A stretch of 64,000 nucleotides of DNA from Flavobacteriales bacterium UBA1494 (GTDB lineage: Bacteria; Bacteroidota; Bacteroidia; Flavobacteriales_E; Vicingaceae). The stretch is from positions 1 to 64,000 of the forward strand of contig CAJJAT010000003.1 of assembly GCA_905182175.1 (NCBI GenBank), in the 5' to 3' direction. Shown piece after piece: positions 1 to 9,276 of this stretch; the stretch's first letter is position 1, and the number at the start of each line of letters is the position of its first letter. The notes under the pieces are model-generated. The model was given only the letters and a program-made list of their open reading frames with translations, was not told the origin of the DNA and searched no databases. Both the position numbers and the translations under genes were made by a program.

Positions 1-356
1 TTGCACAAACCAAGACATGGATAGAGGCTGGGGAACCTACCATTTACGAAGCAGCATTCCAAGCGAATGGTGTAATGGCCGCGTTGGACATTTTAATTCA
101 TAAAAATGGAGAACGAATTGCCCTAGAGGTAAAAAGTAGTACTTCGGTAAAAGAATACCATTTGAACGATGCCGCCCTGCAGTATTGGGTAATGGAGCAG
201 GCAGGCTATCAGCCCGACCGCTTTTTTATCATGCACATCAACAACCAATATGTGCGGGAAGGAAAGATTAAAGTTAGAAAGCTCTTCCATTGGGAAGAGG
301 TGACCGAAGAAGGATATGAACTATACATTGTGTTGTCAATAGTTTTTAACTATTGA
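1..356 (+). CDS. C-terminal piece of a DUF2779-type nuclease-like protein (5' end outside window, 3' end probably truncated)
   Basis: The frame is open from base 3, so the gene starts before the window. The visible 117 residues contain an Asp in ALDIL followed by LEVKSSTS, the D...ExK arrangement of PD-(D/E)XK nucleases, and then HINNQYVR, which I recognise from DUF2779 proteins. Family members normally continue well beyond this point with a cysteine-containing region. Here the frame ends in an unrelated tail (IVFNY and stop) that lies inside an inverted repeat at 330-341. I infer that the 3' end was removed by the insert at 330-794. Activity is unknown. The family call is from memory of the motifs. 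Confidence 0.6.
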   Translation, partial: AQTKTWIEAGEPTIYEAAFQANGVMAALDILIHKNGERIALEVKSSTSVKEYHLNDAALQYWVMEQAGYQPDRFFIMHINNQYVREGKIKVRKLFHWEEVTEEGYELYIVLSIVFNY

Positions 357-794
357 TTTTATCAGTTTGTATACTGTATTTATTTTTAACTGATAAACAA
401 ATATAATTCTATCTTCTGAAACTAGGATCGTTGGGATATTTTTACCTTTCAAATAATCTGTCAACTTAGATCTTCAATATGAATTATAGATTCGCTATAG
501 TTTGTTTTGAAGGTCATTAGCTTGGGTATAAGTTTGAAACCTTAAAATTTATCTGTGATTTTGCTAGTGTTCAATTTTAAATACTTGACTTTGTCGTATT
601 TAAAGTCGAACTTAGCCTAAGTCTTTGGACGATATTACTCGTCTGAAAGTAAACTTTCCACGGTAACACCGCAAGACTTAGAAGTTGATGTTTTAAGACA
701 TCAACTTGAAAAATCGCAGTTAAATTTTAATCCTATCCAAGATAAAGTTCTGACAGATTTTATACAAAAAAATACTCGCAATTATTGACAACAC
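330..794. mobile_element. 465-bp insert bounded by 12-bp inverted repeats, possible degenerate insertion sequence
   Basis: GTGTTGTCAATA at 330-341 is repeated in perfect inverse orientation (TATTGACAACAC) at 783-794. The left end also carries a hairpin, CAATAGTT-ttt-AACTATTG (337-355). A short plus-strand frame of about 55 codons ends at the right repeat with LRHQLEKSQLNFNPIQDK near its C-terminus and its stop at the repeat edge, as is common for transposase genes. No start codon or catalytic motif remains. No clear target-site duplication was found. It could be an IS remnant or a MITE; the family was not identified. Confidence 0.35.
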
Positions 795-1028
795 TTGGAT
801 AAACGGAAAGGTCAGTTTATTCCCCTTATACCTAGATATATTATTTCAATCAAATATAAGTTAATATATTGTTCAAAACCATGGACTTTATTCATTTATC
901 AGCTTTGTAAGAGACTATCAAATGCTTGGAAACGTTTGTTGTCGAAAAAATATAGTGCACTGAGTCTTTTTCATTTTTCTTTGTTGATATTTCCACAGAT
1001 TTCTATTTCCTAAGCTTAGCAATAGTTT
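795..1028. other. Intergenic region before guaA, nothing recognised
   Basis: The A+T-rich sequence contains one 72-codon frame, but its composition is that of non-coding DNA, it has no recognisable motif and nothing resembling the missing end of the DUF2779 gene. I see no hairpin or repeat. Confidence 0.4.
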
Positions 1029-1036
1029 TATCTTTG
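1029..1036 (+). promoter_or_regulatory. TAnnTTTG box of the guaA promoter
   Basis: TATCTTTG lies only 5 bases before the guaA ATG. It fits the Bacteroidota -7 consensus TAnnTTTG. A transcription start a few bases downstream would leave almost no leader. The TTTG expected near -33 is not well preserved (TTTC about 20 bases upstream). Confidence 0.5.
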
Positions 1037-1041
1037 CTTAT

Positions 1042-2574
1042 ATGCAAGAGAAGATTATCATTATTGACTTTGGTTCCCAATACACTCAATTAATTGGCAG
1101 AAGAGTACGAGAACTTAACGTTTATTCGGAAATTCATTCGTACAATAACTTACCAGAAATTGACGAATCTGTGAAAGGTGTTATCCTTTCAGGTAGTCCG
1201 TTTTCTGTATTGGATGAAAATGCGCCGCAATACAATTTTGATCGCATTAAAGGCAAACTTCCTTTACTTGGTGTTTGCTATGGTGCACAGTATATGTCGC
1301 ACACATTTGGGGGTAAAGTAGCCTCTTCCAATACTCGAGAGTATGGCAGAGCTCACCTAAATATGGTTGACGAATCAAACGTTTTAATGAAAGGAGTTCC
1401 AATGAACTCTCAAGTTTGGATGTCTCATGGCGATAGTATTAATTCCGTTCCACCTCATTTTAAATTAATTGCAAGCACAGAAGATGTAAAAGTTGCTGCT
1501 TTTCAAGTAGAACAGGAAGATACCTTTGGAATTCAATTTCATCCTGAGGTTTACCATACAACAGATGGATTGCAATTGCTTAAAAACTTTGTAGTAGAAG
1601 TTTGTAAGTGTGAACAATCTTGGACACCTGCCGCTTTTGCAGATACCACAATTACAGCTTTGAAACAGAAAATTGGCAGCGATAAGGTTGTACTAGGACT
1701 TAGTGGAGGCGTGGATTCTACGGTGGCTGCAATGTTACTTCACAATGCAATCGGTAAAAACCTCTACTGTATTTTTGTAGATAACGGTTTGCTCCGCAAG
1801 AATGAGTTTGAGTCTGTTTTAGAGCGATACAAGCATTTGGGCTTAAACATTAAAGGAGTCGATGCAAAAGATCGTTTTCTAACTGCATTAGTAGGAGAAT
1901 CCGACCCAGAAAAAAAGAGAAAAGCAATTGGTCGAGTATTTATTGAAGTTTTTGACGACGAGGCAAATGCTGTGACAGATGTAAAGTGGTTAGGACAGGG
2001 AACAATTTACCCCGATGTAATTGAGTCTGTTTCTGCAACAGGAGGACCTTCAGCAACTATTAAATCACATCATAACGTAGGTGGTTTGCCTGACTTTATG
2101 AAGCTAGAAGTAGTTGAACCTTTGCGATTATTATTTAAAGATGAAGTTCGCAGAGTGGGAGCATCTATAGGCTTGAGCCAAGATTTATTGGGAAGACATC
2201 CTTTTCCAGGCCCTGGATTAGCCATTCGTATTTTAGGTGATATTACACCGGAAAAAGTGCGGATATTGCAGGAGGTGGATGCTATATTTATAGACGGTTT
2301 GAGGTCAGATGGTCTATACGACGAAGTTTGGCAAGCAGGTGCAATCCTCTTACCCGTGCAAACAGTTGGTGTAATGGGAGACGAACGAACGTATGAGCAA
2401 GCAGTTGCATTGAGGGCGGTAAGTTCTACAGATGGGATGACCGCAGATTGGTGTCATTTACCGTATGAGTTTTTAGCCAAGATGTCGAATCAAATTATTA
2501 ATAAGGTAAAAGGCGTAAATAGAGTGGTGTATGATATTAGTAGCAAGCCACCTGCAACCATAGAATGGGAATAA
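1042..2574 (+). CDS. guaA: GMP synthase (glutamine-hydrolysing)
   Basis: Converts XMP to GMP with glutamine and ATP, the last step of guanine nucleotide synthesis, in the cytoplasm. At 510 residues it has the normal length. The class I glutaminase domain shows the nucleophile Cys79 in GVCYGAQ and the His167/Glu169 pair in QFHPEV. The ATP-pyrophosphatase domain has SGGVDS at 221-226, and the C-terminal dimerisation domain ends in the typical KPPATIEWE. The start is the first ATG after the TATCTTTG box. The next gene begins one base after the stop, so both are probably cotranscribed. Confidence 0.97.
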   Translation: MQEKIIIIDFGSQYTQLIGRRVRELNVYSEIHSYNNLPEIDESVKGVILSGSPFSVLDENAPQYNFDRIKGKLPLLGVCYGAQYMSHTFGGKVASSNTREYGRAHLNMVDESNVLMKGVPMNSQVWMSHGDSINSVPPHFKLIASTEDVKVAAFQVEQEDTFGIQFHPEVYHTTDGLQLLKNFVVEVCKCEQSWTPAAFADTTITALKQKIGSDKVVLGLSGGVDSTVAAMLLHNAIGKNLYCIFVDNGLLRKNEFESVLERYKHLGLNIKGVDAKDRFLTALVGESDPEKKRKAIGRVFIEVFDDEANAVTDVKWLGQGTIYPDVIESVSATGGPSATIKSHHNVGGLPDFMKLEVVEPLRLLFKDEVRRVGASIGLSQDLLGRHPFPGPGLAIRILGDITPEKVRILQEVDAIFIDGLRSDGLYDEVWQAGAILLPVQTVGVMGDERTYEQAVALRAVSSTDGMTADWCHLPYEFLAKMSNQIINKVKGVNRVVYDISSKPPATIEWE

Positions 2575-2575
2575 T

Positions 2576-4396
2576 ATGAAGTATTTACTAGGTTTTATTT
2601 TCGTTTTTAGTTCTCTTTTTAGCTTTGCACAAGAAGATAAAAAAGAAGAACTGATTGTGCATACAATTGATGGTAAGGAGTTTTACATTCATGTTGTAGA
2701 TACCGGGAACACCTTATTTGCAATCAGTCGCAAGTACGCTATTCCTAGAGATGAAATTTTGAAGGCTAATCCGCGGTTAACAAATATTTTAACCCTAGGT
2801 GATCGTTTGATGATTCCTTTAAATAAAATAACAAGAAGAGATTTAGATGAAGCACCCGATATTGATGGTAATTTTCTAATTCATGAGGTTCAGAGAAATA
2901 ATACCTTGTATTCGATTGCAAAAGAGTACAATGTTGAAATAAACGACATTATAGTTGCCAACCCAGAAATTGAAGATGGGTTAAAGAAGGGGACAAAAAT
3001 TAAAATTCCTGTAGCAAAAATTAAAAATGCTACCGGAGAAGCAGAATATGTCGTTCCCGCTGCAGCGAGTCCATATGTGACCCATAAAGTGGAACCCAAG
3101 GAAACCATGTATTCTTTAAGTAAATTATATGACGTAACGATTGATTCAATAAGCTTAGTAAACAATGGGTTAGTTGGAGGATTAAAAGAGGGAGATTTAA
3201 TTAATATTCCAATTCTAAGAAGCTATAAAAAAGTGGCTGTGCAGGCAAGCGAAGATCTTGTATTTGATAGCACAGGAGTAAAACGATCGTATAAAGTTTC
3301 AGTTTTATTGCCGTTTTATCTGGAAATGATGGAGCAGTCGAACGAATTAGATTACAAGCAATCTCAAAAACTCAATAAGGAATTATTTAACAAGGCACAG
3401 TATGCAATTGACTTTTATCAAGGTTTTAGGTTAGCAGCCGAAGAGTATGCTACAAAAGGCTTAAACCTTGAGTTGAATGTATTTGATACAGCAAAAGATA
3501 GTGCTACCGTGAAGAGAATTGTTAGAGACGAAGAACTTCAGGGATCTGACTTAATTATAGGACCTTTATTTTTAAGCAATTTCTTGCAAGTGGCCGATTA
3601 TGCAAAGCACAATAAAATAAATATTGTTTCGCCTGTTAAGTTGAGCAATAAGGTATTGTTGGGAAATAGCTTTGTGAGTAAAGTAGCGACAAGCGAATCC
3701 ATTCAAACAAGGTTCTTAGGACAGTACATGTTTGATTCGTTGAGATTTACAAATATGATTGTGGTATATCCAGATAAATTTCAAGATCGAAAAAGAATGG
3801 AATTGGTGAAGAAGCAATATAGCAGAGCAGCGGAAGAGATTCAAGATACAAACCGGATGTCTCCCTTGAGAGAAGTCTTTTTTAATCCAAAAGATTTGTA
3901 CGCCATAAAATCGAAATTAAAGGTAGATGAAGTCAATGTTATTGTTGCACCAAGTAATGATCAGTCCTTTGTTACTCGATTGTTAACCTCGTTAACTATG
4001 CTGGATGATTACAAGTTTAAGGTGATTGGACTTGAGAAATGGCAGAGTTTCGAGAACATTGAAATAAACTATTTACATCAGCTAAATGTGCACTTAATAG
4101 CATCAGAATTTATTGATGATGAAAGGGACGAGAACAGAGGCTTTTTAAGCAATTTCAATGAAGCTTACGAAACAATACCTTCTAAATTTGCCTACTTAGG
4201 TTACGATGTAGCTGATTACTATTTAGGCTTATTGCTTGCAGGGGGAACTAACTTTGAATTAATGCTAGGCGAAAAGCAAGTTCAAGGATTAAGTAGAAAG
4301 TTTCACTACTTTAAAACAGGAATAGAGAGTGGTTTTGAAAATCATTCAAATTACTTGATTCGATATGAGAATTATAAAGTGGTTAAAGTGCTATAA
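2576..4396 (+). CDS. Secreted protein with three LysM repeats and a PBP1-type periplasmic binding domain
   Basis: A signal peptide (ending FSFAQ, residue 19) is followed by three LysM peptidoglycan-binding repeats at about 39-81, 103-145 and 170-213, each with the pattern NTLxxISxxY...IxxxNP...GxxxxIP. Residues about 235-606 resemble the periplasmic-binding-protein type 1 fold (YKVSVLLPFYLEM, LIIGPLFLSNF). The protein should sit in the periplasm bound to peptidoglycan. Bacteroidota often carry such a PBP1-LysM gene behind guaA. Its ligand is not known, and no permease genes are adjacent, so classical ABC uptake is unlikely. Confidence 0.8.
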   Translation: MKYLLGFIFVFSSLFSFAQEDKKEELIVHTIDGKEFYIHVVDTGNTLFAISRKYAIPRDEILKANPRLTNILTLGDRLMIPLNKITRRDLDEAPDIDGNFLIHEVQRNNTLYSIAKEYNVEINDIIVANPEIEDGLKKGTKIKIPVAKIKNATGEAEYVVPAAASPYVTHKVEPKETMYSLSKLYDVTIDSISLVNNGLVGGLKEGDLINIPILRSYKKVAVQASEDLVFDSTGVKRSYKVSVLLPFYLEMMEQSNELDYKQSQKLNKELFNKAQYAIDFYQGFRLAAEEYATKGLNLELNVFDTAKDSATVKRIVRDEELQGSDLIIGPLFLSNFLQVADYAKHNKINIVSPVKLSNKVLLGNSFVSKVATSESIQTRFLGQYMFDSLRFTNMIVVYPDKFQDRKRMELVKKQYSRAAEEIQDTNRMSPLREVFFNPKDLYAIKSKLKVDEVNVIVAPSNDQSFVTRLLTSLTMLDDYKFKVIGLEKWQSFENIEINYLHQLNVHLIASEFIDDERDENRGFLSNFNEAYETIPSKFAYLGYDVADYYLGLLLAGGTNFELMLGEKQVQGLSRKFHYFKTGIESGFENHSNYLIRYENYKVVKVL

Positions 4397-4463
4397 ATAT
4401 TAATTTTCAAAGAGTTACTTAAATGCTAATATCAAGAAAAGATTGTGGGTTTAAAAAGATGCA

Positions 4464-4496
4464 ACGGTATTCTGATTTACCGTAGCGGTTTTTTTT
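4464..4496 (+). terminator. Probable terminator of the guaA-LysM operon
   Basis: ACGGTA and TACCGT form a 6-bp stem with an 8-base loop. After a short spacer a run of eight T follows (4489-4496), about 70 bases beyond the stop codon at 4396. The stem is modest but the T-run is convincing. Confidence 0.5.
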
Positions 4497-4707
4497 GTAA
4501 CAAATATTGCTGCTCAATCATTCTACGTTCAGAGGTCTTAAAAGACTATAGCGTTAACAACTCATCCAAAACTCGAAAAGACTCGTGCATATTAACTTAT
4601 CCATTATTTATGAAGTAAATACTTAATGTTCCTCATTCATTTTACTATGTAATGGTTACTACTGTATGTGTTTATATGTTTGCTGAAACATTGTAAAATT
4701 AATCTTT

Positions 4708-5182
4708 ATGAAAACTACTTTTTGCAACACCGTACTTTTAATTTCTGTTCTGTCAATTTAAAATTTAACTCAATAATAGTCAATAAAATACATTTAATTA
4801 AATAGACGAAAGAGGAGTACACAATAAAAAAATTAGAGCCCGTTATTCGGCATCAATTACTATTGGTTGTACTTAGTTTTTGCAATTATTTATAAACTGG
4901 CAGACCGAAGAAAGTAGAGGGGTTGTACCAAAGTCCTGATGGCCGGTATGTAATTGCGCTTATCAAGAACAACGAGAGAGTCCATGATTACATTGGAGTG
5001 GTTCGCACAGCAGATAATCCTTATTGGAAAAGGTGAGAGGTCAAATTTAATTTCTGTTAAGGAATGATAATAAGTTAGGACGGTATTACTTCAAGACTTC
5101 TGGCAATTACGTGCCGGTAAGCTTTTCAATTAATGGAGACAGTCTGCTAATAAATCGTTTAATAGAGGTAAATCTAGAAAAT
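4708..5182 (+). pseudogene. Decayed secreted protein gene, resembling the C-terminus of Bacteroidota S41-type peptidases
   Basis: A signal-peptide-like start (MKTTFCNTVLLISVLSI) occurs at 4708 and stops at once. From 4896 a coherent protein reads VEGLYQSPDGRYVIALIKNN and GVVRTADNPYWKR, hits an in-frame TGA at 5034-5036, resumes with EVKFN, then needs a one-base shift to continue LRNDNKLGRYYFKTSGNY and SFSINGDSLLINRL. The segment reminds me of the C-terminal region of some secreted S41 peptidases, but no catalytic residues remain. Most of the gene is missing between 4760 and 4896. Decay is certain; the family is tentative. Confidence 0.6.
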
Positions 5183-5213
5183 CATAAAGCCACGGTAGTT
5201 GCGTGGCTTTATG
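5183..5213 (-). terminator. Perfect 12-bp hairpin, terminator of lolA
   Basis: CATAAAGCCACG and CGTGGCTTTATG pair perfectly around a 7-base loop. The hairpin lies 24 bases past the lolA stop. The A/T outer part of the stem makes it possible in both directions, so it may also have ended the decayed gene on the plus strand. Confidence 0.65.
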
Positions 5214-5236
5214 AAATAATATGTTTGGGTTTAAAT

Positions 5237-5896
5237 TTATCTTAGATCAATTACATCATAACTGGGATTAGCTGAAGTAGAAAACACAAATACTGTAGGA
5301 GCAATATTCTCATTTGTTTTAAAGGTTTTGATCTTGTAAACAAAGTCAGTTCCATCCTTTCCTTTAATCTCGATTTGGTCAACTACCAAATTCGCAGTAT
5401 TAATATATAGCTTTATTGTGTGAAAACTTTGATCACTCGTTTCTTCTGGATACAAATTAATGATGTCCACAGCAGACCCGTATAAGGTTGAACTTTTATC
5501 GTACTTGTATTTAAATCCTTTTTCCCATAGTGTTAAAATTTTGGTTGGACTAATGTAGTCTTCGGATTCATCAGCATCAGGAACTTCATTAATTTGAACT
5601 TCTTCCGCTTCATCTAAAACTGTCCAAACTGTCTTGCCGTCTGACATAACATTTGTTCCTGCAATTTCTAAATGGTACTTGTCTCCTTGGGTCACCAAAG
5701 ACCCTGTTTGTGTTTCTTCAATATCTTCTGCAACATTTTTCATGGTATACTCAAACTCAGCTTTCATGCTGGTGTACGTTTTTGTTTTAGCACTTAACTT
5801 ATCAAGTATGCCCTTAGCTTTAGCATCTTGAGCATTTAAATTACCTCCTGCAATAAACAGTAACACTACTGTTCCTATTTTCAATAAAGTTTTCAT
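5237..5896 (-). CDS. lolA: Outer-membrane lipoprotein carrier protein LolA
   Basis: A periplasmic chaperone that shuttles lipoproteins to the outer membrane. A signal peptide (MKTLLKIG... to NLNAQ) is followed by the LolA beta-barrel pattern: ILDKLSAKTKTYTSMKAEFEY, then alternating strands with KYHLEIAGTNVMSDGKTVW and a C-terminal VFVFSTSANPSYDVIDLR. Its 219 residues match the family. It starts 12 bases after the ftsK stop. The ftsK-lolA pair is a widespread conserved arrangement and supports the call. Confidence 0.85.
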   Translation of the reverse strand: MKTLLKIGTVVLLFIAGGNLNAQDAKAKGILDKLSAKTKTYTSMKAEFEYTMKNVAEDIEETQTGSLVTQGDKYHLEIAGTNVMSDGKTVWTVLDEAEEVQINEVPDADESEDYISPTKILTLWEKGFKYKYDKSSTLYGSAVDIINLYPEETSDQSFHTIKLYINTANLVVDQIEIKGKDGTDFVYKIKTFKTNENIAPTVFVFSTSANPSYDVIDLR

Positions 5897-5907
5897 ATCA
5901 CTATTTT

Positions 5908-8508
5908 TTACTCGTTATTCAATAACTGTTCCAAACTCATCTCATCGGTTATAAGCACTTGCCTAGCCTTACTTCCTTCAAACTGTCCAATAATTCCTGC
6001 TGCCTCTAATTGGTCTACTATTCTACCTGCTCTGTTGTATCCTAATTTTAATTTACGTTGCAACAAAGAAGCGGATCCTTGCTGGTGTTGTACAATTAAT
6101 CTTGCAGCATCTTCAAAAAGAACATCTCGATCAGATTTATCAACATCTCCAATCGCCGTGGAATTCTCATCTATGTATTCTGGTAACAAAAACGCGTCGG
6201 GATAAGCTCTCTGACTACCAATAAATTCTGTCAATTTTTCTACTTCAGGTGTGTCTACAAAAGCACACTGCAAACGCACTAAATCACTGCCGGTTGATAA
6301 AAGCATGTCTCCCCGTCCTATCAACTGTTCTGCACCTCCTGAGTCTAGAATCGTTCTAGAGTCAATTCCGGTTGTTACTCTAAACGCAATTCTTGCGGGA
6401 AAGTTTGCTTTAATTGAACCTGTAATGATATTTGTTGAGGGTCTTTGGGTTGCAATAATTAAATGAATACCAATAGCTCTTGCCAGCTGGGCCAAACGTG
6501 CAATGGGCGTTTCTACTTCCTTACCTGCTGTCATTATTAAATCAGCAAATTCATCAATTACCAATACAATGTAAGGCAAGTATTTATGACCGTTTTCTGG
6601 ATTCAACTTTCGAGCAACAAACTTGGCGTTGTATTCTTTAATGTTTCTTACAAAGGCATTCTTTAGCAATTCATAACGTTCATCCATTTCAATACAAAGC
6701 GAATTCAGTGTATGAATTACCTTCTGATTGTCCGTAATAATAGCGTCCTCGGAATCTGGGAGCTTTGCCAAAAAGTGACGCTCAATTTTATTGAATAAAG
6801 TTAATTCTACCTTTTTAGGATCGACTAGCACAAACTTCAATTGTGACGGATGCTTTTTGTATAACAGAGAAGTTAAAACAGCGTTTAACCCAACGGACTT
6901 TCCTTGACCGGTTGCTCCTGCCATTAATAAGTGTGGCATTTTTGCCAAGTCAAATGCAAATACTTCGTTTGAAATGGTCTTCCCCATCACTACCGGTAAG
7001 TCATAATCAGCATTCTGAAATTTCTCAGAAGCAATGACCGTTCGCATAGATACAACATCAGGGTTCTGGTTCGGAACTTCAATACCAATGGTTCCTTTGC
7101 CAGGAATTGGAGCAATAATCCGAATACCTAAAGCGGCCAGACTTAAAGCAATATCATCTTCTAAGTTTTTAATTTTAGAAATACGAACGCCAGGAGCAGG
7201 AACAATTTCATACAACGTAACCGTAGGTCCAATTGTAGCTTTAATCGACTGTATTTTAATGTTGTAATTTTCTAAGGTGTTTACAATCCGATTCTTATTT
7301 GCCTCAAGCTCTTCCTTATTTACTTTAATTCTTCCATCACCGTGATCATCTAGTAAATCAATTCCCGGCATTTTGTACTCCGATAAATCTAGGGTAGGGT
7401 CATATTCACCATAATCCTCTAATTTCTTGTTTACTTCTTTGTCACTTAGTATTTCGTCTTTTTCTTTCCCTTCTTCAATCTCTAATGAAACATCTTCAGG
7501 TATCTCATTCAATTCCTCCGTTACCACTGTAGTTAACTCAACAGCGCCCGTATTTGCTTCTGCAATTGCCGGAGCAGCAACTTCTTCAATCGGAGCAGTA
7601 ACTTCTAATGGGAACTTATCCTCTTCAATTTTCTCTGCCTCTGGTGCTGCTATATCTTCTTCAACTACTAAAGTGTGCTTTTCTTTAGTAGGAATTTCTT
7701 CAATAGTTTCTGATGTCATAAAAGGTTTAGGAATATCTTCTATTGCTATCTCACCTTCTGCCTCGTCATGCAGTTCGTCAATCGTCTTTCCAGTATTAAG
7801 TTCGTAAAGTTTTTCATTTTCTTCATTTTTGATTTGATTTACATCGTTTTTAAAGTTGGCGAAGAATGTTTTAATATCAAAGACGCTAATGATAAATACA
7901 CTGAGTAGAAAGAATACAAATATTCCCGCTCCAATTTTACCTAAAACTGATCCCAAAAATAAATTTAATTCATAGCCAACCGCACCACCCAAGTAAAATA
8001 AATCCTCGTTGAAAAAGTAACTAAAGAATAATGAAAACCAGATCAACCCAAACAAAGAATATTTAATTGTTTTGAAAATGGGGAGAAGGCTTACTTTGAA
8101 AAGAACTCGAAAGCCAACGATGAAAGAGATTACTACAAAAAGAAAGGATGCTATTCCAAACCAATCGTAGATGAATTGATGGGACAATGCAGCACCGATT
8201 TTACCCAGCCAATTTTCAGCTGCTATGCTAGAGTCTGTAAAGTAGTCCCAAAAAGGCAACTCAACTTTGCTTTGATCTGATTTCCATGTAAATAAAAAAG
8301 AAGTAAAGGCTAATAATAAAGCGGCAGCTGAAAGAATTAGACTTATGCCTGCAATTTGCTTGGTTTTTTCAGTTTTTAAAAAGTCCGTGTATGTTGCTAT
8401 CGAAAGCCTTTTTCCAAGTGGTGGATTTTTTGCATTACTCGTCTTTGTATCTTTCTTTTTAGAAGATTTTTCTTCGGGAGTGTCTGATTTAAAACGATTT
8501 TGGGCCAT
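5908..8508 (-). CDS. ftsK: DNA translocase FtsK/SpoIIIE
   Basis: A septal DNA pump that clears chromosome termini during division. There are four membrane segments (about 53-73, 115-135, 148-168, 188-210), an acidic Glu-rich linker (about 225-365), and then the motor with Walker A GATGQGKS at 531-538 and Walker B VLVIDEFADL. The C-terminal gamma winged helix (LLQRKLKLGYNRAGRIVDQL) reads KOPS sites. Its 866 residues are typical of Bacteroidota. The start at MAQNRF follows a TATTTTTG box 22 bases upstream. Confidence 0.95.
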   Translation of the reverse strand: MAQNRFKSDTPEEKSSKKKDTKTSNAKNPPLGKRLSIATYTDFLKTEKTKQIAGISLILSAAALLLAFTSFLFTWKSDQSKVELPFWDYFTDSSIAAENWLGKIGAALSHQFIYDWFGIASFLFVVISFIVGFRVLFKVSLLPIFKTIKYSLFGLIWFSLFFSYFFNEDLFYLGGAVGYELNLFLGSVLGKIGAGIFVFFLLSVFIISVFDIKTFFANFKNDVNQIKNEENEKLYELNTGKTIDELHDEAEGEIAIEDIPKPFMTSETIEEIPTKEKHTLVVEEDIAAPEAEKIEEDKFPLEVTAPIEEVAAPAIAEANTGAVELTTVVTEELNEIPEDVSLEIEEGKEKDEILSDKEVNKKLEDYGEYDPTLDLSEYKMPGIDLLDDHGDGRIKVNKEELEANKNRIVNTLENYNIKIQSIKATIGPTVTLYEIVPAPGVRISKIKNLEDDIALSLAALGIRIIAPIPGKGTIGIEVPNQNPDVVSMRTVIASEKFQNADYDLPVVMGKTISNEVFAFDLAKMPHLLMAGATGQGKSVGLNAVLTSLLYKKHPSQLKFVLVDPKKVELTLFNKIERHFLAKLPDSEDAIITDNQKVIHTLNSLCIEMDERYELLKNAFVRNIKEYNAKFVARKLNPENGHKYLPYIVLVIDEFADLIMTAGKEVETPIARLAQLARAIGIHLIIATQRPSTNIITGSIKANFPARIAFRVTTGIDSRTILDSGGAEQLIGRGDMLLSTGSDLVRLQCAFVDTPEVEKLTEFIGSQRAYPDAFLLPEYIDENSTAIGDVDKSDRDVLFEDAARLIVQHQQGSASLLQRKLKLGYNRAGRIVDQLEAAGIIGQFEGSKARQVLITDEMSLEQLLNNE

Positions 8509-8530
8509 TCAATTGAATCTTGATTATTGA

Positions 8531-8538
8531 CAAAAATA
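8531..8538 (-). promoter_or_regulatory. TAnnTTTG box before ftsK
   Basis: On the minus strand TATTTTTG ends 22 bases before the ftsK ATG, matching the Bacteroidota -7 consensus. The assignment rests on the motif and position only. Confidence 0.35.
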
Positions 8539-8595
8539 AAGCCCTTCCATCACATGTAAAAATGGCTTCCAATAAGTTATGAACAGTAGGTTGTG

Positions 8596-9243
8596 TTACA
8601 TTCCACCAGCTCCCATTTTTTTCAACTCTTCGATCGTCTTAAACGCGTAATCTGAGGGTATTTCCATTTTAATCCTTTTCACTTTTCCCTTCTTAATTGA
8701 AACAACCGTTTGGGTCATTGTAAACATATCTTGGTTTATCACAATTTCCATTGGAAAACCTTTCATGCCTTCTATGGAATTGGAAACTTTTATTTTTAAT
8801 TCTTCAGTATAGTATACTTCAATTTCATTCCCGTTCTTATCCGTAGCGATGGCATTTTTGCAAGTATATCCAAGAATCTGTTTAGACTTTTCAGTGTATT
8901 TTATCTCAGGCTTTTCAACTTCACCTCGTAATTCCTTTTTCTCTCTAGACGTCATTTGTGTTGCAATTTTTGAACCCATCATATTGATTAGTTGCAACGT
9001 TTCGTCTGTTGTTGTGTTTTGAATAATAACAATCTCGCCACCCATGGCATTTGGAGTCACTGTTTTGGTTAAATTATCCTTTACGTGCATAACGGAAGAT
9101 TTTGGTAACATTCCAACTTGTGGTTTAATTTGCGGTGAAAGATTTTCATATACCATCTCATAGGTAATTGTTCCTTCAAATTTTTGCGCAGAAACTGATA
9201 AACCGCTTAAAAGTATCACAACGGCTAAAGTAAAATTCTTCAT
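8596..9243 (-). CDS. Secreted DUF4412/LolA-like protein
   Basis: A signal peptide (to LSVSAQ) is followed by FEGTITYEMVYE, the opening of many Bacteroidota secreted proteins of the DUF4412 type, and ILGYTCKNA, a Gly-Tyr-x-Cys segment shared with the next upstream gene. The C-terminus is Lys-rich. The fold is probably LolA-like and periplasmic. The downstream neighbours are ftsK and lolA, but a promoter box separates them. The role is unknown. It is a paralogue of the gene at 9277-9993. Confidence 0.6.
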   Translation of the reverse strand: MKNFTLAVVILLSGLSVSAQKFEGTITYEMVYENLSPQIKPQVGMLPKSSVMHVKDNLTKTVTPNAMGGEIVIIQNTTTDETLQLINMMGSKIATQMTSREKKELRGEVEKPEIKYTEKSKQILGYTCKNAIATDKNGNEIEVYYTEELKIKVSNSIEGMKGFPMEIVINQDMFTMTQTVVSIKKGKVKRIKMEIPSDYAFKTIEELKKMGAGGM

Positions 9244-9276
9244 GGTTTTAATGGGTTTTAAAAACGGGTAAAAGTA

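Noticed and set aside
795-1013. 72-codon frame before guaA
   Set aside because: Only a TTG start, non-protein-like composition, and a promoter for guaA directly after it.
7427-7807. Serine-rich 126-codon frame on the plus strand
   Set aside because: It is the complement of the Glu/Ala-rich linker of ftsK; GAA/GCA codons read as TTC/TGC-type Ser and Ala codons on the other strand.
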